Shown here one piece after another: positions 49,853 to 61,529 of a stretch of DNA of 64,000 nucleotides. The notes under the pieces are model-generated. The model searched no databases. It saw nothing but the letters and a program-made list of their open reading frames with translations, and was not told the DNA's origin. Position numbers and translations under genes: made by a program. Source of the stretch: Pomacea canaliculata (Eukaryota; Mollusca; Gastropoda; Architaenioglossa; Ampullariidae); assembly GCF_003073045.1 (NCBI RefSeq), contig NC_037594.1, positions 26,480,927-26,544,926 on the forward strand. Reading direction: 5' to 3'. The number at the start of each line of letters is the position of its first letter. Within the stretch, counting starts at the first letter, position 1.

Positions 49853-50240
49853 ACCAATTCAACAGAGATGAAAAAATGTTTTGATATCATAAAGACAACT
49901 TTAAAAAGAACCATTTTAACAGGTTCTCTACAAACGATATTTTATGCCAAGCGAAGAAACTATCAAGATACTGTAAAATAAAGAAAATAAACTAAGCAAA
50001 ATAAAGCAACAAGACACAATAATGCAGGTCAAAGGTCTTTATTTCTGTGTACGTGGCGCTGGTATTTGTTATTTACTCGGTCAATAAGTGTTTGAAGAAA
50101 GGGTACACCAATAGACGATAGAAAAGAGAGATTGGAACTTAAAATAAAATAAAATTGTCAAATGATGTCTTCCCAACTTCACGGTAAACGGTAAACAACA
50201 ATGTGCTATTGTTGATACCACAGGTTTATACCCTTGGGTA

Positions 50241-52300
50241 TCGAGGAGGTAAAGAACACAAATACCTTCATTGAATACCGAGTATCCGGAAGCGGAAGTT
50301 TCTCTCCCACCTTTTAATAGGGATGGAGCAATTTCAGCCAATCAGAATGCACAAAACATACGCCCTAAAAGGTCAGGTCACAGTTAGCAGCGGACAACCT
50401 TCGTTGTAGCTGAAGACCGCAGATTATCATTGCTATCATCAAATAGACTCGAAATGCCGACCGAAATTTTTACTGCGTGAGCAGAATTCAGTGAGCAGGA
50501 CACTGAAACATTGTCAAAGCTCAAGGTATTAGAATTTTATTCCTACATTACTAATAAGAGCTTGAGACATGCTTTTATAATTTGCAATATCAGTTTGGTG
50601 TTAGTCTTTTAAAGTGACTGCAAATATATACAGTATATATAATTGCAGTGTACATATAATTATTGCAGTATATATATATAGATAAGTAAAAACTATTGTA
50701 ATATATGTCTAGAAAACAAGAAGGATGCTCAAGCAATTTCATAAAAGTGTGTACTATTGCTAGTGTTACAATTATGACTTTCTCAATTAATATCCATGCA
50801 TATTTCTGATTTATTTCTCATATTGTCTTAGGATTTACTACCTGAAAGATATCAGCACCTTATCTGCAAATAGCATGTGACCAGTAGTGCTAATGATCAT
50901 TTTCAAGCTACTGTGAAAATTAACCTGTTTTCCAAAGATGATGTGCTAAAGTGGAAGAACAGCTTTCAGGAATCTTCAAAAGTTACTTTGAGAATCAAGA
51001 GAACATACCCTGCTCTGTTAGCTAATTTACAAGGTAGTATTTATATGATTTGTCATCTTATTTTGTTTCATAGTCTACTCATAGATATTATCATTAACAC
51101 TTATGCTGGCATATTCTGTCCTTCAAATGTGTGTATACACATGTTTTTTGTTTTATTTTGATATGTACATGTGTGTGGCAGGTGATCTAGGAGAGAAAAA
51201 GACCTTGAGTACAATACCATGGATGACTTGTTTTGTTGAGGCATATACTCTGAAATTACTGTACTACTTTAATCATATATATTGTGCTTATGTATGTATA
51301 TAATGTGCTTATGTAAGACAACAGATATTTTTTGAAGGGTGGTGGTGGTAAGTATATGACATTCACTAATAAAATAAGAAATGTAAACATTTACTGGAAA
51401 GAAAAGACAAGCTGATTACAAGAAGAAAACCCCTTCAAACTCACGCTTGCATCCCTCACCTAATCTCACACTGGACAACATGCCTATATGAGGCAACCTC
51501 TGAATGATAAAACTGAAACATCACTTTAATACTTAACAACATTCTCATGTTTTCTTAGATTGATCCACAGACAGGTTTTCCTTTTTTTTTACTTAGAAAC
51601 CACTTGAACATGCACAGGTGCTGACTTCTGACCTACGTTATCTTTTTCAGGTTGGTGTTTTCACATGACCCTGTATCTTGATGAAATGTGTCATTTTCAT
51701 CTTCTGAAAGAAGTGGCTCGTTTCTTTTTAATCTGTTAATGCCCACACCCTGCTCGTCACATCCGGAGATGTGACCTGATCACAGGAACAACAGTCTTTA
51801 TCCTGGTTGCTGACCTTTAAGCTCAGCAAAATCCTGCACACAAATAAACATAGCTAAGAAACCCGAACAGAAAAAAAATCAAAATTCAGATTTAAATTTA
51901 AGGAACTGTCCATAAACCTAGTCAGTCAACCCATTTAATAATTTAACTTTAGTGATTAACAGAATCCAAAATTAAAAATAATCCTCTATCCACAAAAAAG
52001 TTGAAAAAGAAGCTCACAGACTCGCCTCAAATAATTTAAATATTCTCAAACACAAATCGCCAGAATGAGAGTCAGGTACAATCACATCCAATGCTTTCTA
52101 GTTGAATAGGCCATGCCCTCCTAACATGTTTACAGCATGTTACTCGGGTAATTCCTAATAATTATTTTTCAGGGATTAGAAACATCAAGAAATACATTTT
52201 TCTATGATATTCGAGTCATCTGATTGTACATCGCTGTACTCGTGTCGGCATTGAGACACTCACTCATGTTCACAATGTAGTTTATGGATGTGTTGTTTTT
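50241..52300. other. Spacer between K3 and K4
   Basis: AT-rich with TA runs near 50620-50680. It contains the FAR1-like exon fragment listed separately. The remainder shows nothing I can name. Confidence 0.4.
50874..51033 (+). pseudogene. FAR1/MULE-like DNA-binding exon fragment
   Basis: Open frame with KINLFSKDDVLKWKNSFQE, SSKVTLRIKRTYP, ending ACAAG before a good donor (GTAGTA). The pattern (D-x-x-KW-x3-FQ-x-SSK-x-T-x-R-x-x-RTYP) resembles the N-terminal domain of many mollusc proteins derived from Mutator-like transposases. No neighbouring exon of the same protein was found, so this is probably a stranded fragment. The family link is from memory. Confidence 0.35.
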
Positions 52301-52446
52301 ATTTTGAAGGTGAAATGTATGTTTTAGGCCATTAAAACAACTTGTTTTCTTATCCACGCGCCCACGTCGACTGATTAGAGGAGATGGGAAGGTGAGGCCA
52401 AGGACCTGTCCTGGTCTGTCCTCTGCATAGGAGTAGGAGCGGCTTC

Positions 52447-52455
52447 TATATAAAG
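52447..52455 (+). promoter_or_regulatory. TATA box of K4
   Basis: TATATAAAG lies 80 bases before the K4 ATG. The block from about 52340 to 52534 is conserved upstream of K5 in inverted orientation, including CGCCCACGT, TGTCCTGGT and GTGCTACA just before the start codon. Confidence 0.7.
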
Positions 52456-52534
52456 TGTCTGCTGTCAGTCAGACCCAACATCTCATCCGAGAATCCATTT
52501 GTGTCTCTCCTAACAGACATCTTGTGCTACAAAA

Positions 52535-54307
52535 ATGGTATTGAAGATCTTTGCCTGCCTGCTGGTACTCGGCCTTGCGAGGACCTACACGTGGCCTGGT
52601 AACTGAAAGAAGTTTGCTCCACATCCCAATTTTCGTGATTGATAGTTAGAAATAGTTTGTTACAGGTTCTCGACAGTCATTGGAAAAGTCTAATTGTTAG
52701 TGTGCACGTCCGTTCACTCTAAAACAGTCTGTGAGCTCCTTATCTTTTGCCCTGATAAAAGCACTTTATTATCTATAACCGACTTGGGAAAATTAAGCCA
52801 AGGTTCTTAACTGTGTTGATTAACTCCATTATAGTCGAGGGGGTGGTGATCGGGAGGTACGATGTGTGCAACCTAAAAAGCCTTTTGTGACTGTCAGAAG
52901 TATCAGTGGGTAGATAGGCTGGGGGTGATGAAGGGGGAAGGACACCCTGCAACACAGCAATATTGAATCCAAATGTCAGCGACTGTTTTACAGTAGGTTT
53001 TTTTTTGTCTTGCAGGTTGTACAGACCCCGCTATCATAGGGCCATGTCGGGGGCAGTTTTACAGGTATTTCTTTCAACCAAATATCACAGTCATGTGAGC
53101 TTTTCATCTATGGGGGCTGCGGGGGCAACGACAACAACTTCTTGAGTCTGGAGGAATGTCAGAACGCTTGTCCTCCTGAAGCCAAGAGAGAGGTCGCCAT
53201 CAATCCAGGTAGCAACAATAAGTTAAGTGTACATCTAATTTAGAATTCTTTATAAATATATGTGCATTTCGGTTTCAATTTGTGAAAAGTGAAAATGTCA
53301 TTCAGATTTTATAATCATGTAGTCTTCAATACTTCTGACACTTGGACGTATGTTCTGCATGACAAAGATCAAAAAAAAAAAAAAGAAAAACATTATAGAC
53401 ACCTGTTTGCTATGACTCAGTAATCGAAAGTTTACCTAGTATTTCTTGCTTAATTTTTCGCACGAAATATCAAAGTCAAGACAAAGAAAATAAAGTACAT
53501 TTTTTTGAAATCATTGAAAACCTTATCCACCAGATTGCAACCTGCCCAGAGTAACTGGCTTTTGTGAGGCCTACATGCCAAGGTATTTCTACAACCCGGC
53601 AACCGGAGCCTGCGAGCGGTTTATTTATGGAGGGTGCATGGGCAATGCCAACAACTTCCACACTATAACAGACTGTGAACATGCTTGCATCCCTCAGGCC
53701 AAGAGACAAGCCAGCCTCCCGACAGGTAAGACTTGTCCCCATCCTTGGTCAAGAACTTTCTCGTCGGAATCACTGTAGATGTCACCGGTTATTAAAATAA
53801 TTTCATTTTCATATCTTGCAAACAGGAGAAATTCAATAATAAGTTTAAGCAAGTCATATAAATTACAATTTTAGGAAGATGAAAAGCTGTGTTGTTCTCG
53901 CTTTTTGAGGATTTACTCATTGACGACTGAGTCAACAAGATAGTCGTCTGTAACAGCTAATGTCATCACAAGACTGAATTCCAATGATACCTGGAGCTCT
54001 TAACTGTCTCTAACACTGACACTTTTTCTACACTTTGTAACAAATATCATCTACATTAGCTAAGTGTCTAACAGTAAACCAATAATCAATCAACACAAAA
54101 CAACTTTAAATGATGTTGATAGTGGATTCTATTCCAGCCTGCAGTCTGCCCAGTGAGACAGGTCCCTGTAAAGCCTACTTCCCCAGGTTTTTCTTCAACA
54201 CCAACACCGGGTCGTGCGAGCAGTTCATCTACGGTGGTTGTGATGGCAACGCCAACAACTACCTGACAGTAGAGGATTGTCAAGCAACTTGTTTGGTGGC
54301 TAGATAG
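52535..54307 (+). CDS. K4: three-domain Kunitz inhibitor gene with one frame break
   Basis: Exons 52535-52598 (signal peptide [20 protein letters not shown]), 53016-53208, 53534-53725 and 54138-54307, one Kunitz domain per exon with phase-1 introns. Domain 1 matches K5 domain 1 ([19 protein letters not shown]) but its frame is broken once inside the exon, so either the gene is a pseudogene or the assembly is wrong there. Domains 2 ([20 protein letters not shown]) and 3 ([20 protein letters not shown]) are intact. P1 residues are Arg, Glu and Lys. The linkers [10 protein letters not shown] and [10 protein letters not shown] contain Lys-Arg, a possible prohormone-convertase site. A TATA box lies 80 bases upstream. 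Poly(A) signal 54594-54599. It forms an inverted pair with K5. Confidence 0.8.
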
Positions 54308-54309
54308 TC

Positions 54310-54955
54310 TGTACTTGTACACCATGAGTCTGCTGACTGATTGCCGGTCAAACCTTCATTTACTCGCGACTAGAAGATGCTCATGTTGCAGTTGTAAACA
54401 ACGACTACCAGTTAAAATACTGAGTAGGAGCAACTCACTTTGTGACTGACTAATGTATGTGAAATGTTTGTCTGTAAGACAATACAGCCATCATGGTGAA
54501 CAATGTGCAAAAGCGTGAATGTACAACTTCTAAGAGACAATCCAGTTATGAGTTCATAATTGTTTGTAATTTTTTGTTTGTAATTATTTTCGAAATAAAT
54601 TCTACGACAAAGGAAAGCAGTTTGTGGACATTCACCTCTAGTGAGGATCAGTACTAAATGATCATCAAACAACAAGACAATTTTCTTGATTGGTATCCTT
54701 CTTCTTTGTTCTGAAGTCGATGATTTTTAGAAGAGGCTCGTTAATATATTTTAAATAAAAGATTATTTTTGTGAGGGTGAGCTGACAAGAATGATACTAG
54801 TGATCGTCGTTTGTCGGAAAATACCGTAGTTGAACTGCACCATGTCCGAGGACATATAAGCGAGTTTTTGTAGCGATTATAAAATATAAAGTAAACACAT
54901 AAAAATGCACAAAGTGCACGCGCATATTACATACACACAAACAAAAATACACACG

Positions 54956-55004
<49 letters not shown>

Positions 55005-56300
55005 CAACAACAATAATTTGTATAGAGCTTCCTTCCCACCAATTAAAGGTAGGCTCAAAGAGCATACTTCAAAGAAAAAGAAAAGAAAAACTTGCTTCTC
55101 GTTAACAATAGGGAAATTTCAAACCAATACTTGTTAACAGTTTTTTTTTAAATATCTGCTTTTGTGATAATATTGTTAAGATAAATTCTTATGCAGTAGG
55201 TAGCTAATAATGCACGCAGTGGTTTGTTGTTTTTAAAGGGACCCAACTCGATGGAGGTATGGCGAATGTAAAGCAATGAGTGGATGAGAGAGAATGGAAT
55301 AGACAAAAGTGTGTCCAGCACCTCACTTCTCAACGACCTACCTGACATTATAAGTAGATTCAACGAAGGTCACATGAATCAACTCATTAGTTTGGAGCTG
55401 TCACTTGAAATTTGCCAGCTGTACTTGTGAATTATTTCCCTTGCTGATAGAGTAGGACATGCAATGTCTACACTCTAGAGACTAATACAATGTCTTGCAC
55501 GAGTCTATTGTGTTCAGATTGCCATGATGTAGTCCTCTTTTCTGGCTTAGTGTTAACATCAATCGCCTCTGTAGCAACCGAGTATTGGTTTCAGTCTGAC
55601 TGATTTACTTTCGGACTTTATGTTTTTCCTCTGTCAGACTCCTCAGTCATCCAACTTATACATCAGGTATGACTGACTCACCTGTGTCTTTGTCTGCCGC
55701 CATGACAGTCACTCGTGCTTTCTGATCACACGAAAACATAATTTCAGGAACAGATTACCAGTTCTTTAATGTACTTCGTGTGTGTATATATAGACACATG
55801 TCTGTGTAATGTGTGTGTGTAAACTTTGTGTGTATTTTCTCAATCTCACGCAAAACACCTTGGACGTGGTGCAGTTAGAAGTACGACAAATGACCACAAC
55901 CACCACCACAATGCCCATGCCAGAACACCATCAGAGAAATAACTCGCTATTTAAAATTTATTGTTTTATTATGCTGCCAATCATATCAAACGACTTTCTT
56001 CAAACGCTTCTCGACCTCAGAACCAAGAAACATGAAGAATTATCACTCGAGTGTCTGTGCTTCCATTTTCTACACTCAGTCTTTTGCGCATTGTTGAACA
56101 TCATCGCTGTATTGTATTACAGGTAAATATTTCACATACACTTGCAAGTCACAAAGTAAGTTTTATTATATAAACAATTTTTGAGAAACATTTGTAACTT
56201 TACAAATCTTGCAGTCGCAAGTAAATGGTAAATGACATCCGATCTCCTAGTCAAGGTTGTACCCGTCACTAAAGTCAGCAAACTCCTGGTGTACAGGTAC
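54310..56300. other. Spacer between the inverted genes K4 and K5
   Basis: AT-rich, with the ATA microsatellite described separately. No gene seen. The 55809-56126 frame is low complexity. This is the loop of the large inverted duplication. Confidence 0.5.
54957..55016. repeat. (AAT)n/(AAC)n microsatellite
   Basis: About 14 AAT units followed by AAC units. It gives poly-Ile and poly-Tyr frames that are artefacts. Confidence 0.9.
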
Positions 56301-56307
56301 AGAGCGA

Positions 56308-57947
56308 TCAAGCGATCAAACAAGTTGCTTGACAATCTGCTAAACTCTCGTAGTTGTTGTCGTTGCCACCACAACCACCGTAGGTAAACTCCATGCACGA
56401 CCCGGTGTTGGTGTTGAAGAAAAACCTGGGTATGGCGGCTTTACAAGGACCTGCCTCACTGGGCAGACTGCAGGCTGAAATAAAATCCACCATCAACATC
56501 ATTTAAAGCTATTTTTATGTTGATTGATTATTGGTTTACTGTTAGGCACTTAGCTAATGTAGATGATATTCATTATTTTAAAGACATGAGACTGAAAGGA
56601 TTTTCAACTGACTGACATCTACAGTGGTTTCAGACCAGAAAGCTTGGTCTTGTCCAAGATTAGGCACGACCAATCTTACCTGGCAAGAGACCCACTTCTC
56701 TCTTGGCCTGAGGGATGCAAGCTTTTTCACAGTCTGCTACAGACAGGAAGTTGTTGGCATTGCCCATGCACCCGCCATAAATAAAGTGCTCGCAGGCTCC
56801 GGTTGCCGGGTTGTAGAAGTATCTCGGGAAGTAGGCCATACAGAGGCCACTTTCACTTGGGCAGGTTGCAGTCTGGCACAAAAGTTTTACAGAGACTTTA
56901 ACCACACATGATTAATTTTCTTTGTTTTTATTTTGACACTCCTTAGAAGAAGAAATATTAAGTAATGATCTACTGGTAAACATCCGATAGCTGAGTCATA
57001 ACAAACAGGTGTCTAATTCCTTCCCTTTTTCATTTTTCTTGTCTGTTGTCATACAGTAAGTTGGAGAAGTTTTAAATGTCCGAAATGTTAGAGACTGCAT
57101 GATAAAATCCAAATGTAATTTTTAATAAAATGAATATAGAGATGTAAATTATGTATCAATTAATATTAAAGAAAGCAAGACCTAAACATGTTGTTGCTAC
57201 CTGGATTGATGGCGACCTCTCTCTTGGCTTCAGGAGGACAAGCGGTCTGACATTCCTCCAGAGTCACGAAGTTGTTGTCGTTGCCCCCGCAGCCCCCATA
57301 GATGAAAAGCTCACATGACACTGATACTGGGTTGAAGAAATACCTGTAAAACTGCCCCCGACATGGCCCTATGATAGCGGGGTCTGTACAAGCTGCACGA
57401 CAAGAAAACCTACTATAAAACAGTCGCTGACATTTGGGTTCGTTATTACTGTTTTGCAAGGTGTATACTTTCTTCACACTTCATCATCCCAACCTATCTA
57501 CCCACTGATACTTCTTACAGTCACAATAAATCGCTGTGGCCTCAGTTCCCAAACATACTCCATCCCGTCCACCATTGCTGTCAACAGTAAGGACAAGGCT
57601 GGATTCTAGTCTGTTAGTTGTAAATCAGAGATAATTTTACTTTCTTAGTGACTGATGATAGATAAGCTAGTCACTTTCCCATCTGACCACAGAGTCAATG
57701 AAGCAGTGGTTGACTTATTTTGTAAGAACAAATAATTTTGAAGTCAAAGAGAAGGGGTTGACTGTATTTTTTAGGTCTATCCTTTACCAAAGACCCTATT
57801 CATGGACATGCACAAATCGTGGACAAGTAAAGGTCAACTAAAAGAAGAAGCAAGTGAGAAGGTAGGAGGGAGAAACTTCCACTTACCACTGTGACCCTCA
57901 TTGGCAAGGCCAAGCACCACGAGGCAGACGAAGAGTTTAAGAACCAT
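56308..57947 (-). CDS. K5: three-domain Kunitz inhibitor gene, inverted partner of K4
   Basis: Exons on the minus strand: 57947-57887 (signal peptide [20 protein letters not shown]), 57392-57201, 56872-56680 and 56474-56308. Domain 1 ([15 protein letters not shown]...[13 protein letters not shown]) and domain 3 ([21 protein letters not shown]) are intact. The exon of domain 2 is one base out of step with the expected splice phase; its body ([17 protein letters not shown] onward) is open, so one break, an alternative acceptor, or an assembly error must be invoked. P1 residues are Arg, Met and Lys. Lys-Arg linkers as in K4. The conserved promoter block with TATAAAATG (58044-58052) lies about 100 bases upstream. 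Sequence is clearly homologous to K4 including introns. Confidence 0.8.
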
Positions 57948-58043
57948 TGTATTCTGTAGCACAAAAATTCTATTAGGCCAAACAAGAGGTTGATCTCCGG
58001 ATCAGAGGTTGAATCAGATTGTGGACTGGGAGTGAAAAGCTGA

Positions 58044-58052
58044 CATTTTATA
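58044..58052 (-). promoter_or_regulatory. TATA box of K5
   Basis: TATAAAATG on the minus strand, about 97 bases before the ATG, inside the block shared with K4's promoter. Confidence 0.65.
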
Positions 58053-58159
58053 TGCCAGACCTTCCTACATAGAGGACACACCAGGACAAGTCCACGGCCT
58101 CTCCTTACCATCCCTTGTAATCGGTAAACGTGGGCGCATAGATAAGAAAACCATGTTTT

Positions 58160-60500
58160 CAAAAACCACTGATGTCAAACAGAAAAAAAATACTTCCATA
58201 AAATGTGTAGCGAGGATTGTGTGTGTGTGGTTGTGTTTTACTAACAATGCAGACATGAGTATACCGAAGTACAATCACTATCAGATTAGACGAATGTGGG
58301 AGAAACATTTGTTTTATTGGCAGTATTTGAAGTTTCTAACCCCTGAAGATATTAGTATGAGGAATTACCGGAGAATTAATTTGAATTCATTGTATTCAAG
58401 ATTTGCCTTACACTAAAAATGAACCAGAACAGGTGGACTCAATGTACAATGTCAGACCTTAGGAACATGCCATGGGAAAGGGAAACAGGAAAAGACGAAA
58501 GGTGGTGAGTTTGAGTGTCTATGGCCGCCGTTTATCGTTGATATAAAGATGTCTGTCAAAGGCTTAACGACCAGAAATTGTGAAGCTGAGACTAGTCATC
58601 GTTAATGTTGAGTTTTTCCTGCTCCTTGGTGGTCTTGGCGAGCTTGACGATTTCTCCTCAATCTTTGGTGTAAAGTTCTGACAAGATTTGGTAGAAGGGA
58701 ATGCTTTTATTTTATTTTATTATTTTTTTTTAGCTTTTGATGTGGGTGTGTCGGAGTCTGAGTGGGTACCTGTTTGCGAATCTTTAGGTTTTTGAGCTTG
58801 GAAGCTTCTATTTGAATTTGTTTCTTTGTATAGATGGACTTTTGTCTTGTTTGTTTGATGTAAAGTACTTCACATATTATTAAATTAAATTTTTAAACGC
58901 TTATATTTTAATTGATAGTATAATAAACATAAATTCTAAAGGTATCAATCAGCTATTTATAAAATAATGTTATATCCAGATTATACTTTTGTTTTGCATT
59001 CCTTTGTTGGTGAGTCTAATCTTACTCGGCTTTCAGGTTGGCAACACGAAGAAAGAATTCTCTGTATTCATGTTGGTACATTCAACGAAAGAGACTGTTA
59101 TGTTGTAATTTTGTCTTTAAGGGGGAAATTATGGTTTTAATGTCTTTAATGTATATCTTTGTCAGCCGAAAGCCTTCAGAGTGCACGTATGAATTACAAC
59201 ATGTGTCATCATGGGGTCAACCGGTGTCAAAAGAGTCCTTTGGGTGTGGGCATTTACAGATAAAAAAAGGAAACCTACTTTGATCAGGTATTTCAAAATG
59301 GAACGTTTGAGATCCAAGTTCATATAAAAACAACAACCTGGCAAAGATAACAAAGGTCAGAGGTCAACAACTGTGTGTTCGAGCAGTTTTTAAATAAAAA
59401 CTGGAGACAGCTCTCTCTCTTTCTCTTCTTCTCTCTGTTTTCATATGTAGATATGTAAGTTTTAATGTTATATTTGAATCGTTTGAGATCATCGTCATCA
59501 TCATCATCATCATTATTGTGAAAGAAGAGAAAAAGGAAAGGAAGGAAAGAGGTAATTAAACTGGATAGTGAAAGATATTTAATGCCAATTAGGCAATGTA
59601 CCAGATGGGGGATCCTTGATGGCTTTAACATTCATTGCGACTGTCCTAATAATTCAAACACCCTAGGATGTGATTTGCAGATTGCATATGCTGTTTATCT
59701 TATTAGTGTACATTACGTAAGCGATCACGTGTTTCGCAGCCGTTGATAGATTTGTAGGCATCTGGGAAACCTTTATTAACAAGAAAACAATTGCTAGAGT
59801 GCAGGGCGTTCCAAATGTTATGTCACATTTATAAATTACTGAGATTGATGAGCAAACCTGCCTTTGAGCTGCACGCAGTTGATTTGATTTGTAGAGTGCA
59901 GATATTATTTATCTCATTAGTGCACATTCCGTAAACAACTACCTGTTTTGCGTCAGTTGGTCGATTTGTACGCACCTGGGAAACCTTTATCAGTAAGAAA
60001 AAAATGTGTTAAAGTGCAGTAAGTTTTAAAATGTTATGTCGTGTGCACACTTCACGATCAGTGTCGATATGTTTTTACTAAATACAACAGAAATATTTCT
60101 ATTTTACTGCTGCAGTATTCCTGGTTTTTATCTGAAAACGTAAATATTGACCCCGGTGAACCGGGCACGTGGGCGAGAGTTAACCTCAATTCTCACCCAC
60201 CCTTGTCAACATAAGTTGCAGGGGATACTCACACGTCCATCACACAGTCTACCACCTCAGCCCTGCTGTTCCCCGAACACAAAACTCGACATGTGATGTA
60301 CATATAGCTCGTGCACCATGATGATGTCGGCTAAAACACAGATATAATAGTCAAACCTCGAGAGCACAAAGGCACTGAGAAGAGTTTTAGTCCCGTCAGT
60401 TGTAGGAAAACGACTGATAGTACTAGTAAGTCAAGAAGAACACCATGAGGACGGAAGGATGATTTAGGGAAGGAATAGGGTGTCGTTAACACCCCGCCAG
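58160..60500. other. Intergenic between K5 and K6
   Basis: No gene recognised. It holds a CAT microsatellite near 59490-59515 and the two-copy repeat listed separately. Open frames such as 58153-58416 and 59038-59283 have no domain. Confidence 0.4.
59668..60040. repeat. Diverged two-copy tandem repeat
   Basis: The block holding TTTATCTTATTAGTGTACATT and later TGGGAAACCTTTAT (59696-59780) recurs as TTTATCTCATTAGTGCACATT and TGGGAAACCTTTAT (59908-59991). Offset is about 215 bases, identity roughly 75-80% over some 160 bases. Confidence 0.7.
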
Positions 60501-60519
60501 ATGTTACCTTAACAACGAT

Positions 60520-60526
60520 TATAAAG
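60520..60526 (+). promoter_or_regulatory. TATA box of K6
   Basis: TATAAAG lies 105 bases before the K6 ATG, as in K4 and K5 and unlike K1-K3. Confidence 0.6.
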
Positions 60527-60624
60527 TCCGCACATGTAACAGGCTGCAGGTACAGCAGCCACTTCTGAAAACCCTACCTGAAAAATTTCTCCAGTTTTCG
60601 CCATTTTGCACTCGTTGTCTCGGC

Positions 60625-61446
60625 ATGAAGCTCACCGTGCTCATCGTCCTTCTGGTCATCGGCTCACTTCATGCAGTTCCGGATTGTGAGTTTATCTTGT
60701 TTTCATACTTGTTTACATACCCCTTTCCCTCAGTGTTTCCTACGTGGAACTAGTAGACAGGTCAGATCAGTTCTTGTCGCTTGACCTTTGCACAGACCTA
60801 AAGGATTAACCCTAACCCTCTAGTGAAATTTTTATAGCACCAACCACAAATGGAACCCAAACCATTTTGCCATTCATTTCATGATGAAAACTCACACACT
60901 GGAAAAATGCAACACCTATTTAATTAAAACACGAAAATCAGTGTAATTAACGATACCCCAAACCACAATGACAAAATATAGTAATGCTACGAACAGATAC
61001 GAAGAGTTTGTATCGCATGATTTAGTCATACTTTTCTTCCTTAAACTTTAAAAAACATATTGTTTTAATTAGAATTATAATCCACTATAGTCACAAAAGT
61101 CAAGATTATTCAGGCTAAAAAAAATCTGATTACTGCCGAGCACATAAGTCATATACAAGCTTTGCATGAACTCTACTTGAAAATCTCTCGCAGCTACCAA
61201 ACGTGTCTAATTTTCTTGTCATTTGGGAAAAAAACAAACAAACAAACAAAAATAAAAAAAAACCCGTTGTGCTGCTTGGTTTCAGACTGCAGTCTCGCCC
61301 CAGAAAGAGGTCCCTGCAAGGCATACATTAAAAGATACTACTACGACTCCAAGGATGGAAGTTGCAAGAGGTTTATCTACGGAGGCTGCGCTGGTAATGC
61401 AAACAACTTTCAGACGAAAGGCGACTGCGAAAAGGCCTGCCACTGA
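60625..61446 (+). CDS. K6: secreted single-domain Kunitz inhibitor
   Basis: Exons 60625-60685 and 61286-61446 give 73 residues. The signal peptide is MKLTVLIVLLVIGSLHA, followed by VPDY and one Kunitz domain (CSLAPERGPCKAYIKRYYYD ... CKRFIYGGC ... ending CEKACH). The six cysteines have canonical spacing. P1 is Lys, predicting a trypsin-type target. The intron is phase 1, as throughout the cluster. A TATA box lies at 60520 and the poly(A) signal at 61523-61528. Its NNFQTKGDCEKAC tail is closest to domain 3 of K1 and K2. The compact form could be near the ancestral state or a reduced copy; order cannot be decided here. Confidence 0.92.
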
Positions 61447-61529
61447 TTCTCTGCAGTCTGACCACACTACTAACGGAAACAAACGCAACTTTAATATAAC
61501 AGTATCTTGTATTCAGTCTCTCAATAAAA

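Larger units (their letters stand above)
46565..50240 (+). repeat. Tandem duplication unit 3 (contains K3)
   Basis: Starts with ACTTAAGACCACGCATTCTG and ATTATATAATGT and stays collinear with units 1 and 2, but is more diverged. It lacks the (AAC)n region, and its first intron holds several hundred extra bases (about 47900-48570). The end is marked by sequence like 37440-37560 of unit 1 (CTATTGTTGATACCA). Confidence 0.8.

Noticed and set aside
54797-55105. Frames of poly-Ile, poly-Tyr and similar runs
   Set aside because: They translate a trinucleotide microsatellite.
35479-61446. Calling the Kunitz genes venom toxins
   Set aside because: Kunitz domains occur in many secreted animal inhibitors; nothing here shows venom use or an ion-channel toxin signature.
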